Source: Thraustochytrium sp. TN22 (taxonomy: Eukaryota > Sar > Bigyra > Thraustochytrida > Thraustochytriidae). From it: 32,984 nt of DNA. The stretch covers positions 1-32,984 of the forward strand of contig JABLUY010000326.1 in assembly GCA_013306675.1 (NCBI GenBank). The letters run 5' to 3'. A program made the translations under genes and the position numbers. Each line of letters begins with the position of its first letter. The stretch's first letter is position 1. The notes beneath the pieces are model-generated. The model was given only the letters and a program-made list of their open reading frames with translations. It was not told the origin of the DNA and did no database searches. Shown in pieces: positions 15,987 through 24,498 of the stretch.

Positions 15987-18900
15987 ATGGCCGGCATGGA
16001 TTCGAACGGGACCAGCCTGAGGGCCGGGGCCGTCTCCAGCAGGGCGGGCGGCGGCAAGGACGGCGCGCGCGGCGCGGGCCGGCGGCGGCGGCGCGCGGCG
16101 CTGGGGCTGGCAGGGCTCGTGGCGGCGGCACTGCTGGGCGGCGGCCGCGCGCAGACCGGGACGCCGGCACCCCAAGCGCCCTCGTTGCAGCCGACGCGCG
16201 CGCCCACCGCCCCGACGCTGGCGCCCACGTTGCGGCCGACGCAGGCGCCTACCATGGCGCCCACGGACGACTATAGATGCTGGAGCGAGAGCCCGGAAGA
16301 CATGACTGATGATGACCGTGAGGCGCTCGAAGCCTTCTTCAACGTAAGCAACGCCGACACGTCGGACTTCGGAGGGGCGCTCTGGGTCGGAGGGGATGGC
16401 CGCAGCTCGGCATGCGACGAGGCGGCCGACCCGGCCGCGCTAGGTCTCGGGCTGGTCAACGCCAACGACACGTCACTGTGCTTTTACTCGCCCACTCCAA
16501 ACGCCACTCTGGCGGACGGCTCCGAGGTGGTCTTTGCGGAAAGGTTCGTGGAGGGCTTTTGCTTCCTCACTCCCACCGGCAACGAGACGGCTGACACACA
16601 GGCCGTCGGCCCGTGCACGTGCAAGGAAAGGACACCAGCGCCCACCAAGCTCCCAACCAAGATGCCCACGCCGGCGCCCACGCCCGCGCAGTGCACAAGC
16701 ACGCAGCTCTCCGAAGATGAGGAAGTTACGCGCGGAGCACTCTACGAGGCCTTCTTCGCTGTCAATAATGTGAATACCTCCGACTACGACGGCAACTTCT
16801 GGGAACCGGGCAGCGGGGTGTGCGACAGCTCCATCGACCCGACCGACTTTGGCCTCGAGCTTGCGCGCGAGCAGTCTCCCTGCTTCAAGTCGCCCAAGAC
16901 TCTCGTTCTGGATGATGGCACCGTCACAGACTTTTCCGAGTTCACAAACGGCTTCTGCTTCCTCATCCACACAGCCACCGTTGATAAAGTTTTTGTGGGC
17001 CGCTGCGTGTGCCCCGACATCATCACCTTTCCCACTCTAGCACCCACCAAGGAGCCCACGCCCCCGCCACCCACGCCGCGTCCTACCACGCCCTCGCCGA
17101 CAGAAAGCCCAACGCTCTCCCCAACGCATTTTCCCACGATGCAGCCCGTGGTTCCGCCCACGCAGCCGCGCTACGGCGGCGTCATCATCGAGGACCTCCT
17201 CATCGACATCTCGAACGAGGTCATCTTCCTCGAGACCATCGAGGTCACCTCGCTGCCCACGGTCTCTCCCACATTAGCCCCAACGACGCCGCCGCCCACC
17301 ACCTTGCCGCCATCCACGATCGCGCCCTCGCTCGCGCCTACAGCCGAGGCCACCACGAATGGCCCGAACACCAGCGCACCCACCACCCCCACGGCCCCCA
17401 CCACCGCCACGCCGACGACGACCACCACGACCACGATCACTCTCGCACCGACATCCACGTCCACACTAGTGAGCCCGTCGCTGGCGCCCACGGTGGCGCG
17501 CGAGGCCGCGACTTCGTCTTCGCCCTCAAGTGCGCTCTCCGCAGCGCCATCGGCAGCGCCATCGGCAGCGCCATCGGCAGCGCCGTCAGCAGGAAACGCA
17601 CAGCGGCGGAGACTGCGCATCCCTCTGTCTCTTCCCGCTGTGGCGACCTCCGCTGACAGCAGGGAGCTGGACGAGGTAAGCGCGGAGATGTTGGAGCTCT
17701 ACAACAGCCTTCCATTCGACGTGCTGGTGCGCTGCCTCTTCGCGCAGCTGCTGCAGCTGCGAGTTTCCGACGGCGAGTCATACGACGTGGGCATCGCCAT
17801 CTCCGACGAAGACATGATTGTAGACTTCATGCCGCTCGTTGAGGTGAGCAAGTCCTGTCTGAGCTCCGAGGGCCGCCTGGCTGCCGCGCTCGGCGAGACG
17901 ACCTGTTCCGTACGATTGGGCATGCGCGACTTTTCTCGCCCAGCCTTTACGGACACGCCCACCAGCGCGCCGACACGCTTTCCGACCCGCGCGCCCACCC
18001 CGGCGCCCAGCTTGTCTCCCACACGACAGCCGACGTCGCCGACCATGGCCCCGGCGGCCCCGTCGTTGTCCCCTACGTTCAATCCGTCTGCCACGCCGCT
18101 GCCCTCCGGAGCTCCTACGTTGGTGCCTACGGAGGCGCCCTCGTTGGACGAGAACTCGACTTTGGGAAGCAATTTCACGGGCAACGATACCATCACGTTG
18201 GAACCCACGGTGGCCCCCACTTTGGGTCCCTCGGCCAGCCCAACCCGCGCGCCGACGCGCCTGTCGCCCACGAGTAACCCGCCCACGTCGCCGCCCACGG
18301 AAGCCTTCGACTATACCCTCGCGCTCGTGCTCGATGACTTCTTCGCGAATCGGTCTTCGCTGGAGAATAGCGGCCAGGACCTTCTGTACCAGTACTACAC
18401 AGGCGCATGGAACCTTTCCTTTGACAATGTGAAGGATTCTCCCACCATCCTATCCAGTGCGCAAGTCGAGCTCACCTACACCACGTACGAGGACGTGAGC
18501 TCGGCGCACCGCGCCATGCTCGACTGGACCATTGGGGATTGTCCTGCACTCATTATGCGCGAGGATATCCCGGCGAACAACTCGGCTTTAACACCGGGTT
18601 CAGACGAGAAGCCAAGCTCATCCGTTGTCGTGGGTTCTGTCTTTGGCGGTGTCGCGGTGGCCATCTGTGCCTTCGCGCTTTTCGTGGTCCAGCGCAGGAG
18701 GAGGAAGCGCCGCTCGCTAGGGAATGCCAAGGCCGCAAGACAGCGCACGCTCAAGCTGCAAGAACGCCGCAGTCCGAGCGGGACGCTGCTGCATGGCTAC
18801 GGCGACAGCGACGCCTCCGGCATGCAGGCCTTGTTCAGAGACCTGGAGATTGACCAATCCAAGCTCAAGTTGGGGCCCGTCATCGGCCACGGTGCCAACG

Positions 18901-21900
18901 GCCGCATCTTCCGTGGTCTCTACAGCGGCTCCGAGGTGGCCGTCAAAGAGCTTTTCCCGGACTTTGAGGACTTCGGCTCCGAGATGCTCGACGAGGATGG
19001 CAGCGGCCAGGACGCGCTGCTCAACCCGCGCGACGAGATCTGGCGCGAGGTGCGCAACCTTCGCCTGCTGCGTCACCCCAACGTCATTGAGCTCTACGGC
19101 TGCACGCAATCCAGGAGCCGCGACTCGACGCAGATGCGCTTCCTCATCGTCATGGAGCTCGGCGCTTGCAGCCTGCGCGAGCTGCTCAACAACGAGCCCG
19201 TTGGCGAGGCCGTGCCCTTTACGCTGGCCACCTTTGACTTCCCGCGCAAGATCACCTTCATGAAGGAGGCCTGCGCAGGCCTCGCCTACATTCACGACAG
19301 CAACATGATCCACTTCGACATCAAGCCGGAGAACATTCTCATCAGCAGCAGCGGCCAGGCCAAGATCTGCGATCTGGGCATCGCCAAGCTCTACGCGGGC
19401 CCGAACCGGACCATTCACATGACGCTCTCCAACATGGGCGGCACCCCGCCCTATATGGCACCCGAACTCTTGGCCGGCCTCATGGACCAAGTCGGTACGG
19501 GCGTCGACGTCTACGCCTTTGGCATGGTTCTCTGGCAGGTTTTCCACCCAGACGAGACGCCCAGCCCACCGCACTGGACCGTCATCAAGCTCTTCCACGA
19601 GGTCATGGTCGAGGGCTACCGACCTCGCATTCGTGACGAGGTGCCGGCGGAGGTCGCGAGCATCATCGAGCGCTGTTGGGCCGCCGACGCGCGCTTCCGG
19701 CCGGGCCTGCGTCAGCTCATCGTGGAGCTCGACCGTCTGGTGAACACGGACGCGCGCTCCGCGCGCTCGCGTCGCCCGCGCTTCTCCTCAAACGAGGACA
19801 TGAACCTGCTGCAGCCCGGTTCTCCGGCCGCCGTCTGGGAGCACTCGCAGACGCGCTTCGTGCGCTGCATCGTGCGCTCCAAGCGCATGGACCAGGACCT
19901 CGGCCTGCTACGCTTCTCTCTCGACCTTGACAAGGACGACTACATGCGCGGCGAAATCGCCTGCAACAACGTCTTCGTGGACTACTTTACTCGCGAGAGC
20001 TACGAGGCTGGCACGCCCACGTCGGGAACTGCAGGCTCGCTGACCAGCCCAGCGACGGCGCCGGTTGGCCCGCTCACCTCGCCGCCTGGCCTCGGCACCG
20101 GGACGTTTAGCCCAAGCGCCCTGTCGAGCCCGAACGGGGCCTTGCAGGGTGAGGAGGCAACCGTGCCCTCGTGGATCTTTGAGCGCATCGACGTGCCCGA
20201 GGTCTTTCTGTTGAGCGCCATGGCTGAGAACGCGCCTGGGGGCGCGGCGTTTGCCCCGCAGCGTCTCTGCGCCATGGCGGAACTGCACTTTCGCTACGTA
20301 TTGCAGTGCAACGAGCCGGTCATTCGCACCATGGCACAGACCATGAAAAAGTCGCGCGGCGACAACCCGCTGCTCCAGGGCGGGCCAAATTTTGCCATCG
20401 TCTTTGAGGACCAGCTCGACACACTCTCGGAGAGGAGCGCCTCGATTGCCAACGGCGACAGCGCCTCCTTGAGCGGCGGCGAAGGCGAGGACGGGGCGCG
20501 CACGCACCCGGCAATGGACCGCGAGCCGGACAGCAGCGACGCGGACGAGGCCGGCGGCGCGCACCGCGTCGGGAGCGACGAGGACGAGGACGACGAGGGC
20601 GACGCCCGCCGCGGCGACCGCCCTCAGGCCGCACTCTCCTGGCGCGCGACGGAGGACCCGGAGGATGCCAAGTACGCGAGCGAGCGGTCTGCGCACAGCG
20701 CCGTAGCGCCCGTGTCTGCGCCATCCAGCCCGGTGAGCGTGTTGACGGCCGTGGACGGCGCATGCTTTGAGACCGACAAGCTGGCGGTGGTCAAATTTGC
20801 CAATCTGGTGGACGTGGAGCGCTGGAGCCCGCACCACGTGTGCAGCGCGGCCGTGCACCTGCCGACGCTCTCGATCGTGGCCGTGAAGGATTTCCCCGTG
20901 GATGGTCATGAGATGGGGTCGCTCGCAGTCGAGCACGTGCTGCAGCAGTGGCAGGGGGTGCTGGATCTGGGCCGCCCTGGGAGCATGCGCGACCGCTTTG
21001 TATCCGCCAGCGATGCGCGCCTCGCGCGGCGCGAGCTGGCTGATTGCCCGGAGCTCGTCAACATGTTCGGCTGCTACTTTGACGCCACGAAGCAGCGCGT
21101 CGCGGTGCTCTTCGAGTACATGGACGGCGGCAGCATGCAGGACATGCTCATGTCCAGCTTTTGCCCACCGTACACGGAGGAGGAGCTGGCCATGCGGTCT
21201 GGTTTTGAGCGCGCCTCCGAGGCGATGACGCCGCACCGCGCGTCGTCCGTGCGGCGAGAGCAGCCAGACTCCACGATTGGAAACTCTGTATCCATGTACA
21301 GCTCCGAGGCCGGCTTTGTTAGCGAGGACTCGCGCGCTATGCTGCTCGAGGAGGACGTGGAGCACGACGACCTGCTGGCGCGCTTCGGCGACCGGCCCGA
21401 CCTCGAGGTGGCGCCGCAGGCGCTCTGCCAGGAGGCGGCGCTCGCGCGCGTGGCACGCCGCGCGCTGCGTGCGCTCAGCTTCCTGCACCGCCTGGGCCGC
21501 GCGCACGGCGCTGTCAAGCCGTCCAACCTGCTCCTCAACCTCAACGGCGAGGCCAAGCTCGGCGGTTACGGGCTCGACGGCGACTGGCACCGCAAGTACG
21601 ACCCGGACGGCTTCGTCACGTCGACGCTGGCCTTTGCCTCCCCTGAGCAGCTCCAGGGCCTCGCGGGCACGCGCGCTTCCGACATTTGGAGTCTGGCCAT
21701 GACGATGCTCACGCTCGCGATTGGCCACCACCCGTTCTGGTACATGTTGCGCAGCGGCCGCAGCGGCGATCTCGTCGTGCCCGACCTGCTCAAGGCCTTT
21801 GCCAAACACATGCCGCTGCGCGTGCCGCCCCGCTTGCGCTTCAAGCCGCCCAGTCTTTTCCAGGCGCCCTACGAGACCTCAGTCACCTTTTCCGAGGAGT

Positions 21901-22973
21901 TCATCAACTTCATGGCTGAGTGCCTGCGCTTTGAGCCAGAGGACCGCCCGTCGGCCGACGCGCTCCTCGAGCACCCCTGGCTTCAGGCACTGGAGCCCGC
22001 GTCGGCCGGCAGCCTCCGTGGCCTGGAGGACGCCGAGCTGCGGGACGGCGGGATGCGCTTCCCGCTAGAGATCCTCGACGAGATCCATCGCAGCATGTTG
22101 CAGCGCGTGTCTTCCTCACTCGACGCGCGCAAGTATCTACAGCGCCATCCGAGCGCCAGCGAAACGCGCCTGGTCATCCCGACCGCCAGCATCGAGCGTC
22201 TCACGCTCCAGGTTCGCTGTTCTGTTGAGGACGTCAAGAGCTCGCTCTTTTACGTCGCCGCGGATGCCGGTATTGTCATGCCCCGCGCCGCGCACTCGGA
22301 GTCGCCTGTTCCCCTGCCGCCGCGCCCGGCGCTGCCGCCACCGCTCTCGGACCCTAACGCTTCGCCGCGCCCGCCACTGCCCCCTCGCCCGGCCAGTCTG
22401 CGCTCGCCCGAGGCCTTTTCCATCGACCGGGATGCCGGCCGGGAGGAGGGCGCCGCCTCCAGGGGGGAGGGCGCCGCCGCCTCTACCGAGGAGGACGAGG
22501 ATTGCGAGCAACCGGATATCCCGCCCAAGTCCTGGAAGGTGCGCAAGTATGAGGCGTCCTTCGCCTTTAGCACCGTCAGTGGCGGCGACTCGCTCGCGGA
22601 CCGTGCGGCGCCACTCGACGGCAACGACGACGACGTGGGCGACGGTCACGATTGCGATGGCGTGGGCGCCGATCACGATCGCGATGGCGTGGGCGCCGAT
22701 CGCGATCACGACGGTCCCGACGCCGATCGCGATCACGACGGTCCCGACGCCGACCGCGATCACGACGGTCCCGACGCCGACCGCGATCACGACGGTCCCG
22801 ACGCCGACCGCGATCACGACGGTCCGGACGCCAGCGCCAGCAATAGCGCTGCGGTGGCCAACGTCGATGGCGAGGATGGTCAAGATGAGATCGTATCGGC
22901 CGACAACGATGGCCTGCCCAAGCTCTCGCTCTCGCTGCCCACCCGTCCACCGCATCCCCCATCAGAGGAGTGA
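15987..22973 (+). CDS. receptor-like protein with kinase and pseudokinase domains
   Basis: One uninterrupted exon encodes 2,328 residues. A basic leader and hydrophobic segment (~38-52) form a signal peptide ending near GRA55. Two six-cysteine modules (98-212 and 236-342) are separated by Pro/Thr-rich APT linkers. Further P/T-rich spacers flank two small domains (~555-650 and 775-860). A single span lies at ~879-903, followed by RRRRKRR. Kinase 1 (~962-1252) has a Gly loop GHGANG, K987 in VAVK, HFDIKPEN (D1111, K1113, N1116), DLG at 1129 and APE at 1158: all catalytic residues are present, with a non-RD, TKL-like pattern. A linker (1260-1597) precedes a second kinase-like domain (~1598-2000) lacking catalytic Asp (HGAVKPSN at 1840) and the DFG Asp (GGY). 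The tail holds two PPLPPRP-like segments (2107-2140) and seven nine-residue Asp-rich repeats. Ligand unknown. Confidence 0.88.
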   Translation: MAGMDSNGTSLRAGAVSSRAGGGKDGARGAGRRRRRAALGLAGLVAAALLGGGRAQTGTPAPQAPSLQPTRAPTAPTLAPTLRPTQAPTMAPTDDYRCWSESPEDMTDDDREALEAFFNVSNADTSDFGGALWVGGDGRSSACDEAADPAALGLGLVNANDTSLCFYSPTPNATLADGSEVVFAERFVEGFCFLTPTGNETADTQAVGPCTCKERTPAPTKLPTKMPTPAPTPAQCTSTQLSEDEEVTRGALYEAFFAVNNVNTSDYDGNFWEPGSGVCDSSIDPTDFGLELAREQSPCFKSPKTLVLDDGTVTDFSEFTNGFCFLIHTATVDKVFVGRCVCPDIITFPTLAPTKEPTPPPPTPRPTTPSPTESPTLSPTHFPTMQPVVPPTQPRYGGVIIEDLLIDISNEVIFLETIEVTSLPTVSPTLAPTTPPPTTLPPSTIAPSLAPTAEATTNGPNTSAPTTPTAPTTATPTTTTTTTITLAPTSTSTLVSPSLAPTVAREAATSSSPSSALSAAPSAAPSAAPSAAPSAGNAQRRRLRIPLSLPAVATSADSRELDEVSAEMLELYNSLPFDVLVRCLFAQLLQLRVSDGESYDVGIAISDEDMIVDFMPLVEVSKSCLSSEGRLAAALGETTCSVRLGMRDFSRPAFTDTPTSAPTRFPTRAPTPAPSLSPTRQPTSPTMAPAAPSLSPTFNPSATPLPSGAPTLVPTEAPSLDENSTLGSNFTGNDTITLEPTVAPTLGPSASPTRAPTRLSPTSNPPTSPPTEAFDYTLALVLDDFFANRSSLENSGQDLLYQYYTGAWNLSFDNVKDSPTILSSAQVELTYTTYEDVSSAHRAMLDWTIGDCPALIMREDIPANNSALTPGSDEKPSSSVVVGSVFGGVAVAICAFALFVVQRRRRKRRSLGNAKAARQRTLKLQERRSPSGTLLHGYGDSDASGMQALFRDLEIDQSKLKLGPVIGHGANGRIFRGLYSGSEVAVKELFPDFEDFGSEMLDEDGSGQDALLNPRDEIWREVRNLRLLRHPNVIELYGCTQSRSRDSTQMRFLIVMELGACSLRELLNNEPVGEAVPFTLATFDFPRKITFMKEACAGLAYIHDSNMIHFDIKPENILISSSGQAKICDLGIAKLYAGPNRTIHMTLSNMGGTPPYMAPELLAGLMDQVGTGVDVYAFGMVLWQVFHPDETPSPPHWTVIKLFHEVMVEGYRPRIRDEVPAEVASIIERCWAADARFRPGLRQLIVELDRLVNTDARSARSRRPRFSSNEDMNLLQPGSPAAVWEHSQTRFVRCIVRSKRMDQDLGLLRFSLDLDKDDYMRGEIACNNVFVDYFTRESYEAGTPTSGTAGSLTSPATAPVGPLTSPPGLGTGTFSPSALSSPNGALQGEEATVPSWIFERIDVPEVFLLSAMAENAPGGAAFAPQRLCAMAELHFRYVLQCNEPVIRTMAQTMKKSRGDNPLLQGGPNFAIVFEDQLDTLSERSASIANGDSASLSGGEGEDGARTHPAMDREPDSSDADEAGGAHRVGSDEDEDDEGDARRGDRPQAALSWRATEDPEDAKYASERSAHSAVAPVSAPSSPVSVLTAVDGACFETDKLAVVKFANLVDVERWSPHHVCSAAVHLPTLSIVAVKDFPVDGHEMGSLAVEHVLQQWQGVLDLGRPGSMRDRFVSASDARLARRELADCPELVNMFGCYFDATKQRVAVLFEYMDGGSMQDMLMSSFCPPYTEEELAMRSGFERASEAMTPHRASSVRREQPDSTIGNSVSMYSSEAGFVSEDSRAMLLEEDVEHDDLLARFGDRPDLEVAPQALCQEAALARVARRALRALSFLHRLGRAHGAVKPSNLLLNLNGEAKLGGYGLDGDWHRKYDPDGFVTSTLAFASPEQLQGLAGTRASDIWSLAMTMLTLAIGHHPFWYMLRSGRSGDLVVPDLLKAFAKHMPLRVPPRLRFKPPSLFQAPYETSVTFSEEFINFMAECLRFEPEDRPSADALLEHPWLQALEPASAGSLRGLEDAELRDGGMRFPLEILDEIHRSMLQRVSSSLDARKYLQRHPSASETRLVIPTASIERLTLQVRCSVEDVKSSLFYVAADAGIVMPRAAHSESPVPLPPRPALPPPLSDPNASPRPPLPPRPASLRSPEAFSIDRDAGREEGAASRGEGAAASTEEDEDCEQPDIPPKSWKVRKYEASFAFSTVSGGDSLADRAAPLDGNDDDVGDGHDCDGVGADHDRDGVGADRDHDGPDADRDHDGPDADRDHDGPDADRDHDGPDADRDHDGPDASASNSAAVANVDGEDGQDEIVSADNDGLPKLSLSLPTRPPHPPSEE
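17541..17588 (+). repeat. 12-bp tandem repeat encoding APSA
   Basis: Four copies of GCAGCGCCATCG, the last one diverged, lie in the low-complexity ectodomain spacer of the receptor. Confidence 0.88.
22647..22835 (+). repeat. 27-bp minisatellite encoding nine-residue Asp repeat
   Basis: Seven in-frame 27-base units. The first two encode GVGAD-type repeats and the next five DHDGPDADR-type repeats. Adjacent central units are nearly identical, so recent slippage or unequal exchange is likely. Confidence 0.93.
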
Positions 22974-23506
22974 AGAAGAGTTGCTGAGGTGTTGTCCGAG
23001 TTCAAGCGTGCGCCGTCCGAGCGGCGCCATCCCCGTCCGAGCGGCGCAATCGACCTTCTTCTGTGCGCGAGCGGTGCTTCCTTCCGCGGTCTTCCCAATT
23101 CAGTCGCCGAGGTGGATGAACGAGCAGGTGAGAGATCGTGCAAATCGAACCGAATTGCGTCGGGTTGCAAGCAAGTCGATTCTCGATTGAGCGAGCAACG
23201 TGAAATCGATTCGTATCGATGTACAAGTTCACGAGCAGGTGAACGAGCAACTCGATCCGTTTCGTTCAAATTGGCATGCTTTTGAGCAGCTCAATTCGCA
23301 TGCTCGCTCTCCCTCCCCCCCCCCCAACCACCCCCCTCGTTCGCTCGGTGCATGTGCCATGTTACGTGGGTAGCGCAGGCGCGGCATTCATTGGCCTTTC
23401 TTTGTTCGCAGCAGGTCAAGAAAAGTATGTTGCTAGAAGAAGATTTTGACTTGTTTCGACCTCAATTCCTCCTTGCGTTCGTTCCTCGCGCGGTTTGCCT
23501 GTCCTT
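22974..23506. other. convergent spacer after receptor kinase gene
   Basis: It contains a direct repeat CGTCCGAGCGGCGC (23016 and 23034 region), several ATCGATTC/TCGATT motifs at 23170-23220, a repeated CGAGCAGGTGA and a C-run at 23310-23325. No gene or tRNA was recognised. Confidence 0.5.
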
Positions 23507-23896
23507 TCACTTGCCCTGCTTGTAGCTGAGCGTGCCGCAGACGCCAAGCGTGGTGAGCACCAGGATCGGGTAAATCTTGGACTTGTCGTGCGTGGTCGTG
23601 CCGTTGAGGAGGGGGCCGAGGAAGTAGAGGTTCTCGAGGACGTACGACAGAACGGCGAGCTGCCGCGAGAGCTTCATCTCCATGTTGAGGCCGGCCATGA
23701 TGCGGATGACGCCGTGCAGCGCCAGCACGTGGCCCGTGGCGCGCAGGCACTCCTCGTAGGCCTGCTTCCCGACGCCCGTCGCGCCCTGCAGCGGCGTGTA
23801 GATATCCACCACCGTCTTGCCCAGCGCCGGCACGAGCAGCGTGGCCACGTCGAGCACGCCGTTGGCCACCAGCACCTTGCCCATGTGCTGCCCCAT
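23507..23896 (-). CDS. small four-helix membrane protein
   Basis: A single exon encodes 129 residues. The start at 23896 (MGQHMGKV) is chosen because the frame upstream is Arg/Ala/Gly low complexity from CpG-rich DNA, while everything after it looks folded. Hydrophobic helices lie at about 8-30, 53-70, 79-96 and 107-124. Polar marks such as YEECLRATGH, NMEMKLSRQLA and NGTTTHDKSK fall in the loops. The pattern R...N...K...LA.LSY..E distantly recalls the Erg28 sterol-scaffold family, but this is a weak impression, not an assignment. It diverges from the ABTB1-like gene across a 602-base CpG-dense spacer and converges on the receptor kinase. Confidence 0.72.
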   Translation of the reverse strand: MGQHMGKVLVANGVLDVATLLVPALGKTVVDIYTPLQGATGVGKQAYEECLRATGHVLALHGVIRIMAGLNMEMKLSRQLAVLSYVLENLYFLGPLLNGTTTHDKSKIYPILVLTTLGVCGTLSYKQGK

Positions 23897-24498
23897 CCTG
23901 CCGCGCCTCGCTCGCCTCGCCGCCTCGCCGCCTCCCCGCGCGCGCTCGCGTGCCCGCCGCGACTCCGCCTCGCCGCTCGCTCGCCCGCTTGCGCGCTTGC
24001 GGTTCCGGTTCTGCTGCGCGGACCCTCGAGCGCCAGGCGCCGGCGGGCTCGGCCTCGGCCAGCTCGGCCTCGCGCTCGCGCTCGGGCCGGGCGCAGGGCG
24101 CAGCGGGCGCAGCGATCGCGCTCTGCCGCGCCCGCCGCCGCCGCCGCCGCCGCCAGAGACGGCGCCGCCGCGGGCTCGGACCCGCCGATGGCGGCGCATG
24201 GCGCGCTCTGTCCGCGCGCGCGCCGCTATCCGCGCCGCTCTCCGCGGCGCTGCGTCCGCCCCGCGCGCGCTCGGACGGCGCCCGCCCCGCGCGCCCGCCC
24301 CGCGCGCACGCCCCGCGCGCCCGCCCCGCGCGGCCCGGCCGCGCGCGGCGCGGCGGCGCCGCGGCAGGCCTCGGAGGCCGGGATGGCGGCGAGCGCGCGG
24401 CTGATGATGGCGGCGAGGAGGCGCAGGCGGGAGGCAAACGCGGAGCGCGGCTGCGCGGCGTTGGCGGCGTTGGCGGCGCTGGCGGCGCTGGCGGCGGG
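23897..24498. promoter_or_regulatory. CpG-dense divergent promoter region
   Basis: This separates the small membrane protein (-) and the ABTB1-like gene (+), which are transcribed outward. The sequence is almost pure G/C around 24230-24360, with repeated CGCGCCCGCCC units and a (GCC)n run near 24130. Long open frames on both strands here are composition artefacts. No TATA element is visible. Confidence 0.55.

Noticed and set aside
19908-21809. 633-residue antisense frame opposite the kinase gene
   Set aside because: The sense strand encodes clear kinase motifs; the antisense translation is biased and unstructured.
22137-22955. Antisense frame with VVIAVGVGT repeats
   Set aside because: It is the reverse reading of the 27-bp minisatellite in the receptor tail.
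23950-24498. Long Arg/Ala/Pro frames in both directions across the divergent promoter
   Set aside because: They arise from CpG-rich composition; real homology starts at 24499 (+) and 23896 (-).
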